From: Enterobacteriaceae bacterium UBA5654
Lineage (GTDB): Bacteria; Pseudomonadota; Gammaproteobacteria; Enterobacterales; Enterobacteriaceae
Assembly: GCA_002421005.1 (NCBI GenBank)
Contig: DIJC01000001.1
Coordinates: 150,314-214,313 of the forward strand
Reading direction: 5' to 3'
Length of the DNA: 64,000 nt
Shown here in pieces: positions 8,362-15,595 of the stretch (the stretch's first letter is position 1; each line of letters opens with the position of its first letter). A program made the position numbers and the translations under genes. The notes under the pieces were generated by a model. It was not told the origin of the DNA. It saw nothing but the letters and a program-made list of their open reading frames with translations, and ran no database searches.

Positions 8362-10901
8362 GCGGTTTCCTCCACCAGAGTGACCGGAATACGCTCATAC
8401 GGCGTCGCCGGGCGATGCTGTTCGCGCTCTGCGACAACCTGAACGATCGGGTCGCGCTTATCGCTGTTAATAAAGTGTTTGAAGCGTACCTGGGCGGCTG
8501 GCGTATTCACGGTTTCGGTCCACTCGCAGATCACCGCTTCACGCAGGCGCGCCATTTCGCTTTCAAGCTGTGCATTAAGGCCGAGTTTGTCGTCGATAAT
8601 CACGCTGCGCAGGTAATCAATGCCGCCTTCCAGACCTTCAAGCCAGGAGGCGGTGCGGGTCAGTTTGTCGGCGGTACGGATGTAGAACATCATAAAGCGG
8701 TCGAGATAGTGCATCAGCGTTTCGCGATCCAGATCCGCCGCCAGCAGGTCAGCATGACGGGGTTTCATGCCGCCGTTACCGCAGACGTACAGGTTCCAGC
8801 CTTTTTCGGTAGCGATGATCCCCACGTCTTTACCCTGCGCTTCTGCGCATTCGCGGGTACAGCCGGAAACGCCAAACTTCATTTTGTGCGGAGTACGGAT
8901 GCCCTTGTAGCGGTTTTCCAGCTCTACGCCGAAGCCAACGCTGTCACCCACCCCGTAGCGGCACCAGGTGCTGCCAACACAGGTTTTCGCCATACGCAGC
9001 GCTTTGGCGTAGGCATGACCGGTTTCGAAGCCCGCGTCAATCAACTGACGCCAGATTTCCGGCAGATCGTCTTTCTGTGCGCCGAACAGGCCGATGCGCT
9101 GTGAACCGGTGATTTTGGTGTACAGGTTAAACTCGCGGGCGATGCGGCCGACTGCCATCAATCCTTCCGGGGTGATCTCGCCACCGGCAGAGCGTGGGAT
9201 CACCGAGTAAGTGCCGTCTTTTTGGATATTGGCGAGGAAGTTGTCGTTGGTATCCTGTAACGGCGTATGCTGCGGTTGCAGGATATAGTCGTTCCAGCAG
9301 GATGCCAGCAGCGAGCCGACGGTGGGCTTACAGACTTCACAGCCGTAGCCTTTGCCGTATTTGTTCAGCAGTTCGTCGAAAGATTTGATCTCTTCCACGC
9401 GGATCAGGTGATACAGCTCCTGACGGGAGAACGCGAAGTGTTCACACAGATTGTGATTCACTTCGATACCCTGTTTCGCCAGTTCCGCATTCAGTACCTG
9501 AGTCACCAGCGGGATGCAGCCGCCGCAGCCGGTTCCGGCTTTGGTTTCGGCTTTCAGTGCGGCAACGGTGTGGCAGCCTTTGTTAATCGCTGAGATCAAC
9601 ATGCCTTTGGTGACGTCGAAGCAGGAGCAAATCTGCGCGCTGTCCGGCAGTTTATCCACGCCGATGGACGGTTTGCCGCCCGCCGCGTGCGCGGGAAGGA
9701 TCAGCGCATCCGGGTTTTCCGGCAGTTCAATGGCATTCAGCACCAGTTGAAGCAGGTTGCCAAAATCGCTGGTATCGCCGACCAGCACCGCGCCGAGCAG
9801 GGTTTTATTGTCCGGGCTGACGATAAGACGCTTGTAGACTTCTTTGCTTTCGTCGAGGAACACGTAGCTGCGCGAGCCAGGCGTGCGGCCATGCGCGTCG
9901 CCAATGCCGCCGACGTCCACGCCGAGCAGCTTCAGTTTGGCGCTTAAGTCGGCACCCTGGAAGACGTTCGGCGTGCCCAGGATATGGTCAACCGCCACCT
10001 GCGCCATTTTATAGCCTGGCGCGACCAGGCCGTACACGCGGTTGGTCCAGCTGGCGCATTCGCCGATAGCATAGATATCCGGGTCAGACGTCTGGCAGGT
10101 GTCGTTAATGATAATCCCGCCACGCTGCGCCACGGCCAGGCCGCACTGGGTCGCCAGTTTGTCGCGCGGGCGAATACCGGTTGAGAAAACGATAAAGTCG
10201 ATTTCCAGCTCGCTGCCGTCGGCAAAGCGCATGGTTTTACGCCCTTCAACGCCTTCCTGAACGATCTCTTTAGTGTTTTTGCTGGTGTGGACGCGCACGC
10301 CCATGCTTTCGATTTTGCGACGCAGCTGCTCGCCGCCCATCTGATCCAACTGTTCAGCCATCAGCATCGGGGCGAATTCAATCACGTGCGTTTCTACGCC
10401 GAGGTTTTTCAGCGCGCCCGCCGCTTCCAGACCCAGCAGACCGCCGCCGACCACCGCTCCGCGTTTACTGCGGCGCGCGCAGGATTCAATCGCGTTCAGA
10501 TCTTCAATCGTGCGGTAGACAAAGCAATCCTGGGTTTCCGAGCCTTTAATCGGCGGGATCCACGGCCTGGAGCCGGTCGCCATAATCAGCTTGTCATAAA
10601 ATACGGTACGCCCGGCGCTGGAGTGGATCACCTTCTCCTGGCGATTAATGGTAAGAGCGCGTTCGCCGATCAGCACGTTAATACCGTGCTTCTCATAAAA
10701 CCCTTCGCGCACCAGCGACAGTTCTTCAGCGGTATGATGTGAAAAGTAAGAAGACAGGTGGACGCGATCGTAGGCGATGCGGGGTTCTTCACAGAACACG
10801 GTAATATCGAACTGGTTTGCCGGGGCTTTATCCAGCAGATCTTCAATAAAGCGATGGCCCACCATGCCGTTACCGATGATAGCGAGTCTGACTTTGCTCA
10901 T
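8358..10901 (-). CDS. nirB: Nitrite reductase (NADH) large subunit NirB
   Basis: 847 residues. An N-terminal FAD/NAD oxidoreductase part starts RLAIIGNGMVGHRFIEDLL, with a second dinucleotide fold GAVVGGGLLGLEAAG near 150. Next comes a [2Fe-2S] Bfd-like segment (CSCFDVTKG...GTGCGGCIP, around 428-465), then a ferredoxin-half/siroheme region. There TCVGSTWCRYG and GCTRECAEAQ supply the cysteines for siroheme and [4Fe-4S]. It reduces nitrite to ammonium with NADH under anaerobic conditions. It is first in nirBDC-cysG and has a recognisable FNR- and NarL/NarP-controlled promoter upstream. Confidence 0.98.
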   Translation of the reverse strand: MSKVRLAIIGNGMVGHRFIEDLLDKAPANQFDITVFCEEPRIAYDRVHLSSYFSHHTAEELSLVREGFYEKHGINVLIGERALTINRQEKVIHSSAGRTVFYDKLIMATGSRPWIPPIKGSETQDCFVYRTIEDLNAIESCARRSKRGAVVGGGLLGLEAAGALKNLGVETHVIEFAPMLMAEQLDQMGGEQLRRKIESMGVRVHTSKNTKEIVQEGVEGRKTMRFADGSELEIDFIVFSTGIRPRDKLATQCGLAVAQRGGIIINDTCQTSDPDIYAIGECASWTNRVYGLVAPGYKMAQVAVDHILGTPNVFQGADLSAKLKLLGVDVGGIGDAHGRTPGSRSYVFLDESKEVYKRLIVSPDNKTLLGAVLVGDTSDFGNLLQLVLNAIELPENPDALILPAHAAGGKPSIGVDKLPDSAQICSCFDVTKGMLISAINKGCHTVAALKAETKAGTGCGGCIPLVTQVLNAELAKQGIEVNHNLCEHFAFSRQELYHLIRVEEIKSFDELLNKYGKGYGCEVCKPTVGSLLASCWNDYILQPQHTPLQDTNDNFLANIQKDGTYSVIPRSAGGEITPEGLMAVGRIAREFNLYTKITGSQRIGLFGAQKDDLPEIWRQLIDAGFETGHAYAKALRMAKTCVGSTWCRYGVGDSVGFGVELENRYKGIRTPHKMKFGVSGCTRECAEAQGKDVGIIATEKGWNLYVCGNGGMKPRHADLLAADLDRETLMHYLDRFMMFYIRTADKLTRTASWLEGLEGGIDYLRSVIIDDKLGLNAQLESEMARLREAVICEWTETVNTPAAQVRFKHFINSDKRDPIVQVVAEREQHRPATPYERIPVTLVEETA

Positions 10902-10919
10902 TTTTGCCTCGATTTCTAT

Positions 10920-11001
10920 TCTAATACCTCTACCTTAACGATTCAGCAACGGCACTTATTGATGTAAATCAAATACGTCTTTCACTACTACTTAATGGGT
11001 A
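10920..11001 (-). promoter_or_regulatory. nirB promoter with FNR and NarL/NarP sites
   Basis: A perfect FNR palindrome TTGATGTAAATCAA (10959-10972) lies about 41 bases upstream of the expected start near 10924, the class II activator position. Further out is a 7-2-7 NarL/NarP site, TACTACT-TA-ATGGGTA (10986-11001). The -10 region reads GTTAAGGTAG on the minus strand. The layout is as known for E. coli nirB: FNR activation without oxygen, boosted by nitrate/nitrite through NarL or NarP. Confidence 0.88.
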
Positions 11002-11143
11002 GATTGCTGATTTGTCAGTATTTTTCTAAGTAACGGAAAAGGCAGGGGTTTCAGGATTGATTAATTTGCAGCCAAATAGTGAGCGTTTTAAGCAAATGCC
11101 CATACTCCCGGATTTAACAGGAAATACACATTCAGAGGGAGGG

Positions 11144-11173
11144 AGAAACCCCCTTTTCAGAACGAAAAGGGGT
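11144..11173 (-). terminator. Probable tsgA terminator
   Basis: The 9-bp stem CCCCTTTTC/GAAAAGGGG (11050-series: 11150-11158 with 11164-11172) has a 5-base loop, 10 bases beyond the tsgA stop. On the minus strand it is followed by GGTTTCT, only a weak T-tract. It separates tsgA from nirB. Confidence 0.68.
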
Positions 11174-11181
11174 AGCAGAAC

Positions 11182-12363
11182 TTAGTGCGCTTTGGCCAGG
11201 CTATGCTGGCGGTGACGAGTCACAAAACCCAGCACCAGACACATGACGAAGACCACCGCGTAAAGACCGTTCGCCGTCAGCAGCGCTGCTTGCGGGCCGC
11301 TGCTTGCGACAATCGGCCCGGTGACGACGAAGGTCAGCATGGTGCCGATAGTGCCGCAGGTCAGGACAAAGTTGACCAGTTTCGGCGACGGGATGCGGGT
11401 TTGCAGCGATCCCAGCGTGATAATAGAGGTATAGATCGCGCTGGAGAAGAAGCCGAGCGTCAGGATAAACCACGCCATATGCTCCGGCTGGGCTTTGATG
11501 AACAGGTACATCAGCACCGTTGCCACACCTGCCAGCACGGTCAGAATACGTTGCAGGTCAAAGAAGCGCAGAATGAAGCTGAACGCCCACATGCCGAACA
11601 TATAAGACATCCAGAAATCGCTCACCAGTTTACCGGCGTCGTTAAGGCTCATGCCGAGACCTTTAGCGTATTCCGGCACCCAGGAGATAAAGCCCAGTTG
11701 GCCGAGGATGTAGCACAGCGCGGCGATTGACAGGAACAGCACGCCGACGCCCCATTTTTCTTTTGCCACCGGTTCGCTCGTTTTCTGCGCGTGTTTGCCC
11801 AGCGCCGGGAATTCACAGCCGAAGGTCAGAATGAAAATAGCCAGATACACCAGACCGATGCAGGCGTAAACCCAGTACCACTCAATGCTGCGTGCCAGCA
11901 GGTACGCCGCCAGCATCGGGAAAATCATTCCCGCCATGCTGAAGAAGGAGTCGGTAAACAGCAGGCGCGAGCCACGCTGACGGCCTTCATACATTTGGGT
12001 GATAAGGAACGTCCCGATGGACATGGTGATCCCGCTGACCAGTCCCAGTACAAACATTGCGGCGGAGAACAGCGTCAGACTGTGGCTGACCATTAATCCG
12101 GCTACCGCCAGCACCATCAGCACGAAACCAAAGCGCAGCTGCGTTTTCAGCGGCACGATTTCCATCAGCCAGGCGTTTAGAAAGATGGAGATAAGGATCC
12201 CGGCGTTCAGGAAGGTAAAGGTATTACTCATGCTGGAAACGGGCAGATTAAAATACTCTGCGATGTTCCCCATCACCATCCCGGTGACGATCACCAACGC
12301 ACCGGTGAGGGCGTAGGAGAAAAAGCTTATCCATGTGAGCTTAATTCGGTTGCTGTTAGTCAT
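11182..12363 (-). CDS. tsgA: TsgA, major facilitator superfamily permease
   Basis: 393 residues with about 12 hydrophobic spans, starting MTNSNRIKLTWISFFSYALTGAL. The length and sequence are those of TsgA, an MFS inner-membrane protein adjacent to nirB throughout enterobacteria. The name derives from a selenite/tellurite-linked phenotype reported in Salmonella; the true substrate is not known. It is transcribed in the same direction as nirB but behind its own terminator, and divergently from ppiA. Confidence 0.95.
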   Translation of the reverse strand: MTNSNRIKLTWISFFSYALTGALVIVTGMVMGNIAEYFNLPVSSMSNTFTFLNAGILISIFLNAWLMEIVPLKTQLRFGFVLMVLAVAGLMVSHSLTLFSAAMFVLGLVSGITMSIGTFLITQMYEGRQRGSRLLFTDSFFSMAGMIFPMLAAYLLARSIEWYWVYACIGLVYLAIFILTFGCEFPALGKHAQKTSEPVAKEKWGVGVLFLSIAALCYILGQLGFISWVPEYAKGLGMSLNDAGKLVSDFWMSYMFGMWAFSFILRFFDLQRILTVLAGVATVLMYLFIKAQPEHMAWFILTLGFFSSAIYTSIITLGSLQTRIPSPKLVNFVLTCGTIGTMLTFVVTGPIVASSGPQAALLTANGLYAVVFVMCLVLGFVTRHRQHSLAKAH

Positions 12364-12482
12364 GACTGGCCTGTGAATAAATATGTAAAGCGCATTGACT
12401 TTGCGCCGGGCGGATAGATTTTATGCAATCAAGTGATGCATTTAAATGTTTATTACGCAAACGCTGCAATATTACATTCGTT

Positions 12483-12504
12483 AACGTGATGTTACTCACG
12501 TTTT
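12483..12504. promoter_or_regulatory. CRP-like site in the tsgA-ppiA intergenic region
   Basis: The palindrome CGTGA-TGTTAC-TCACG (12485-12500) has the GTGA-N6-TCAC geometry of a CRP site. It lies about 140 bases upstream of ppiA and 120 upstream of tsgA. The ppiA gene of E. coli is known to be under cAMP-CRP control, so this is a likely operator. Which promoter it serves cannot be decided from sequence. Confidence 0.62.
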
Positions 12505-12641
12505 ATGCCGCGTGATAACGCATTGCCGACGGTTACAACTGTTTCAGCAGCGTAAAATTAAGTAAAAGGCTGGCCTGGGGGATAAAGGCTCTTTAGAATC
12601 AAGCCATTCGCTGTCCTTGCCCCCTTTTTAAGGAAATTTAC

Positions 12642-13214
12642 ATGCTCAAATCCACTCTGGCTGCGGTTGTTACCGTTTTCACACTCTCTGCGCTTTCTCC
12701 GGCTGCATTAGCGGCCAAAGGCGACCCGCATGTTCTGTTAACCACCTCGGCGGGGAATATTGAACTGGAGCTGGATAGCCAGAAAGCGCCGGTTTCGGTA
12801 AAAAACTTTCTTGATTACGTGAACAGCGGTTTTTACAACAACACGACCTTTCATCGCGTGATCCCAGGCTTCATGGTGCAGGGCGGCGGTTTTAATGAGC
12901 AGATGCAGCAGAAGCAGCCGAACCCGCCTATCAAAAACGAAGCCGACAACGGGCTGCGTAATACCCGTGGTACCGTCGCGATGGCGCGCACCGCCGACAA
13001 AGACAGCGCGACCAGCCAGTTTTTCATCAACGTTGCGGATAACGCCTTCCTCGACCACGGTCAGCGCGACTTCGGCTATGCGGTATTTGGTAAAGTGGTA
13101 AAAGGCATGGACATCGCCGATAAAATCTCCCAGGTGCCGTCGCATGACGTTGGCCCTTATCAGAATGTGCCGTCCAAACCGATTGTGATCCTCTCCGCAA
13201 AAGTTCTGCCGTAA
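12642..13214 (+). CDS. ppiA: Periplasmic peptidyl-prolyl cis-trans isomerase A (cyclophilin)
   Basis: 190 residues with a Sec signal peptide (MLKSTLAAVV...PAALA, cleavage expected after residue 24), then a bacterial cyclophilin domain. Motifs include FHRVIPGFMVQGGGF (catalytic Arg and the substrate groove), GTVAMARTAD and SQFFINVADN. It catalyses proline isomerisation during folding of exported proteins in the periplasm. An AAGGA precedes the ATG. It stands alone between tsgA and yhfG and is followed by a hairpin. Confidence 0.97.
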   Translation: MLKSTLAAVVTVFTLSALSPAALAAKGDPHVLLTTSAGNIELELDSQKAPVSVKNFLDYVNSGFYNNTTFHRVIPGFMVQGGGFNEQMQQKQPNPPIKNEADNGLRNTRGTVAMARTADKDSATSQFFINVADNAFLDHGQRDFGYAVFGKVVKGMDIADKISQVPSHDVGPYQNVPSKPIVILSAKVLP

Positions 13215-13222
13215 AACGTCCC

Positions 13223-13258
13223 GGCGCGGACCCTCAGATCCGCGCCACCTCTGCTTTT
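13223..13258 (+). terminator. Probable ppiA terminator
   Basis: The 8-bp stem GGCGCGGA (13223-13230) pairs with TCCGCGCC (13239-13246) across an 8-base loop, starting 9 bases after the ppiA stop. The following ACCTCTGCTTTT is a poor T-tract, so termination may be partial. Confidence 0.6.
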
Positions 13259-13321
13259 CTGCGTAACCCGAAAATGCTGCTTATACTTGAAGCACATAAG
13301 GGCACCAACAGGGAGGCGAGC

Positions 13322-13489
13322 ATGAAAAAGCTCACAGACAAGCAAAAAACCCGTCTCTGGGAACACCTGCGCAATGAAAACTTTCAGGCCAGCCGTCGTC
13401 TGGAAGGGGTGGATATTCCTCTGCAATCGCTGACGACGGAAGAAGCACTGACGCGTCTTGATGAACTCAGGAGGCACTATGAGCGATAA
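13322..13489 (+). CDS. yhfG: YhfG, putative antitoxin partner of Fic
   Basis: 55 residues, the family's usual size. It contains SRRLEG at about residues 22-27, which fits the [S/T]xxxE[G/N] inhibitory helix of class I Fic antitoxins. There the glutamate blocks ATP positioning in Fic. It overlaps fic by 11 bases, the normal antitoxin-toxin arrangement. The start at 13322 has GGGAGGCG upstream. The longer frame from 13274 adds residues unlike the family. Confidence 0.88.
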   Translation: MKKLTDKQKTRLWEHLRNENFQASRRLEGVDIPLQSLTTEEALTRLDELRRHYER

Positions 13490-14081
13490 ATACGGCGACG
13501 GGCGCGACCCTTATCTCTATCCGGGCATTAATGTGCTGCGCAACCGGCTCGGTATCCGCCAGGACAAGCGTCTTGAGCAGGCGGCCTATGAACTGACCGC
13601 ACTGCGGGCGGCGACGATTGAACTCGGTCCGCAGGTGCGCGGGCTTCCGCATTTGTGCGCTATTCATCGCCAACTCTACCAGGACGTTTTTGACTGGGCG
13701 GGGCAACTGCGGGAAATCGACATCTACAAAGACGACACCCGTTTTTGCAATTTCCAGTACATTGAAACCGAGGGGAACGCGCTCATGCAGTCCCTCGAAG
13801 AAGAGGATTACCTTGCGGGGCTGGAGAAAGACGAATTCATCGCCCGGCTTGCGCACTATTACTGCGAAATTAACGTCCTGCACCCGTTCCGCCTCGGCAA
13901 CGGTCTGGCCCAGCGGATCTTCTTTGAACAGCTGGCGATCCACGCAGGCTACGTGCTGGACTGGCGTGGCGTTGACGTCGAAGCCTGGCGACAGGCTAAC
14001 CAGAGCGGCGCAATGGGCGATCTCGCTCCGCTGGAAGCGATTTTCGCCAACGTGGTAAGCGTGGCGGGAGAGGCGGAGTAA
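13479..14081 (+). CDS. fic: Fic family protein with degenerate active-site motif
   Basis: 200 residues, as in E. coli Fic. Fic enzymes transfer AMP or related groups to protein hydroxyls using HPFx[D/E]GNGRxxR. Here the motif reads HPFRLGNGLAQR (around residues 135-146): the histidine and GNG loop are kept, but the metal-binding acidic residue is leucine and the first arginine is leucine. E. coli K-12 Fic, as I recall it, is also degenerate here. Activity is therefore doubtful or altered. It is coupled to yhfG and followed by a hairpin. Confidence 0.93.
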   Translation: MSDKYGDGRDPYLYPGINVLRNRLGIRQDKRLEQAAYELTALRAATIELGPQVRGLPHLCAIHRQLYQDVFDWAGQLREIDIYKDDTRFCNFQYIETEGNALMQSLEEEDYLAGLEKDEFIARLAHYYCEINVLHPFRLGNGLAQRIFFEQLAIHAGYVLDWRGVDVEAWRQANQSGAMGDLAPLEAIFANVVSVAGEAE

Positions 14082-14090
14082 CAGGTATTT

Positions 14091-14119
14091 GCACGGGCCG
14101 ACTTATTTACGGCCCGTAC
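14091..14119. terminator. Hairpin between convergent fic and the antitoxin gene
   Basis: The 8-bp stem ACGGGCCG (14093-14100) pairs with CGGCCCGT (14110-14117) around a 9-base AT-rich loop. It lies in the 44-bp gap between two converging genes. Neither side has a proper T-tract, so it is only a candidate bidirectional terminator. Confidence 0.5.
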
Positions 14120-14125
14120 AAAGGC

Positions 14126-14449
14126 TTAAAGCAAAACACTCAATCCATGTTTCTGGACCACGGAAAGTAACTTGAGCGACAGTCCATTAGGACGCTTGAT
14201 CCCGCTTTCCCATTTTTGGATGGTGGAAGCGCTGGTATTAAGATAGTGGGCAAAAACAGACTGGCTAAGGTTGAATTTCTCGCGCAACGCTTTAATTTCA
14301 GTGGGTTGTAAGTCTTTGACGTCAGTAAGACAGGCGGCATCAAAGTGACGCATGGTTTCCTGGGGGATCGCATCAACGCTGAATAATCCGCAAGCAGCGC
14401 TGTGAATGGCTTCAAAGGCGGGGCTTTTGAACTTATTTTTTACAGTCAT
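14126..14449 (-). CDS. XRE-family antitoxin of a type II toxin-antitoxin pair
   Basis: 107 residues. The C-terminal half (about 48-105) is a helix-turn-helix of the Cro/CI type: LREKFNLSQSVFAHYLNTSA, then STIQKWESGIKRP. The N-terminal part begins MTVKNKFKSPAFEAIHSAA and should contact the toxin. The ATG at 14449 has GGAGAT upstream and overlaps the toxin gene by 17 bases, with the toxin gene first. This order (toxin then antitoxin) is HigBA-like. The protein should neutralise the toxin and repress the palindromic promoter upstream. Confidence 0.85.
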   Translation of the reverse strand: MTVKNKFKSPAFEAIHSAACGLFSVDAIPQETMRHFDAACLTDVKDLQPTEIKALREKFNLSQSVFAHYLNTSASTIQKWESGIKRPNGLSLKLLSVVQKHGLSVLL

Positions 14450-14792
14450 GGCAGATCTCCACGAGTTCGTTACTCTTTAATAGCGCTTTGATTTTTAAAT
14501 CTGTAAGAGCTGCATAATGTTTTGCCAGCTCACGAAATGCGGTCAATTCGTGATTGTCTATATTCGCGGTGTCTTGTTTAGCATACAGATAAGTATAAAA
14601 CCAATATGCTCCCCCTTTGGCAAGGATGATGGCGCGATCGCGATTCTGGTTAAGGCGTTTTTTGTAAACCCCACCTCCCAAATCGTCTACTTTACCCTCT
14701 AATGCTGCGGCGATAGCCTGACATAATTCGCTGTCTGCGATCGTATGAGCTTTAGCCGCGCGGTTAAACCATTTTGTTTTAAAGACTCGCAT
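14433..14792 (-). CDS. RelE/HigB-like toxin (PF06296-type)
   Basis: 119 residues, basic, beginning MRVFKTKWFNRAAKAH, with LGGGVYKKRLNQNRDRAIILAKGGAYWFYTYLYAKQ split by conserved turns. The pattern F-K-T-K-W-F, GGGVYKKR and FYTYLYAK resembles the RelE-related family found beside XRE antitoxins. Members are ribosome-dependent mRNA endonucleases or presumed such; no catalytic residue is certain here. It is first in a two-gene operon directly downstream of a 23-bp palindrome. E. coli lacks this pair between fic and pabA, pointing to acquisition. Confidence 0.8.
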   Translation of the reverse strand: MRVFKTKWFNRAAKAHTIADSELCQAIAAALEGKVDDLGGGVYKKRLNQNRDRAIILAKGGAYWFYTYLYAKQDTANIDNHELTAFRELAKHYAALTDLKIKALLKSNELVEICHDCKK

Positions 14793-14815
14793 AAGGCCGA
14801 CATCCTGTTGCCTGA

Positions 14816-14838
14816 ATTATAGCACCTGGTGCTATAAT
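14816..14838. promoter_or_regulatory. Palindromic operator/promoter of the toxin-antitoxin operon
   Basis: A 23-bp perfect palindrome is centred on 14827, each arm ATTATAGCACC or its complement. On the minus strand the distal arm contains TATAAT, placing a -10 about 17 bases before the expected start and 24-30 bases before the toxin ATG. Repressor binding here would occlude the promoter, the usual autoregulation of such modules. A TATAAT also reads on the plus strand towards pabA. Confidence 0.78.
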
Positions 14839-14951
14839 AAATGGTTTTCTCTTGCATTCCAAACTCCTTATTCCCGGCATCCACCGGGCCGCCTGATACT
14901 TTCCCTGTAATTTGCTACCATGTCCTTCCCTGTCTTCATGCCGATCACACT

Positions 14952-15515
14952 ATGCTGCTTATCATCGACAACTATGATTCCTTTACCTGGAACCTGTTCC
15001 AGTATTTCAGCGAACTGGGCGCGCAGGTGCAGGTGCATCGCAACGATCAACTCACCCTGACGCAGATTGCCGCGCTCAACCCACAAAAGCTGGTGATTTC
15101 TCCCGGTCCCTGCACGCCGGACGAGGCGGGGATTTCGCTGGCGGCGATCCGGCATTATGCAGGCAGGCTGCCGATTCTGGGCGTGTGTCTGGGTCATCAG
15201 GCTATCGCCCAGGCGTTTGGCGCGACTATTGTGCGTGCGGAAAAAGTCATGCACGGTAAAACCTCGCCGGTGACGCATAACGACAGCGGCGTTTTTCACG
15301 GGCTGAACAATCCGCTGACCGTCACCCGCTACCATTCGTTAGTCATCGACCCGCCGACGCTGCCGGACATTTTTGAGGTGACGGCCTGGAGCGACACCCA
15401 GGAGATTATGGGCATTCGCCACCGCGAATGGGATCTGGAAGGGGTACAGTTTCACCCGGAAAGTATTCTCAGCGAACAGGGCCATCAACTGCTGGCGAAT
15501 TTCCTGCATCGCTGA
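14952..15515 (+). CDS. pabA: Aminodeoxychorismate synthase glutaminase subunit PabA
   Basis: 187 residues, a class I glutamine amidotransferase. The nucleophile is C79 in GVCLGHQAIAQAFG, and the His-Glu pair is in VQFHPESILS near 168-170. It delivers ammonia from glutamine to PabB for 4-amino-4-deoxychorismate, the precursor of p-aminobenzoate and folate. The ATG at 14952 gives MLLIIDNYDSFTWNL, the conserved start; the frame extends to 14841 but the extra residues are not conserved. It is followed by argD after about 80 bases containing ArgR boxes. Confidence 0.97.
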   Translation: MLLIIDNYDSFTWNLFQYFSELGAQVQVHRNDQLTLTQIAALNPQKLVISPGPCTPDEAGISLAAIRHYAGRLPILGVCLGHQAIAQAFGATIVRAEKVMHGKTSPVTHNDSGVFHGLNNPLTVTRYHSLVIDPPTLPDIFEVTAWSDTQEIMGIRHREWDLEGVQFHPESILSEQGHQLLANFLHR

Positions 15516-15531
15516 TTTATAGTTGCCATTG

Positions 15532-15570
15532 AATGATTTTTTATGCATATTTTATGACTATATATTAAGT
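15532..15570 (+). promoter_or_regulatory. Tandem ARG boxes (ArgR operator) upstream of argD
   Basis: Two sites fit TGAAT-N4-ATTCA with two mismatches each: TGATT-TTTT-ATGCA (15534-15547) and TGACT-ATAT-ATTAA (15555-15568). They are 21 bases apart, the standard 18-bp box plus 3-bp spacing for ArgR hexamer binding. They end about 26 bases before the argD ATG, so arginine-dependent repression is expected. Confidence 0.72.
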
Positions 15571-15595
15571 TATGTATGAAGAGGATGGGCGTCAC

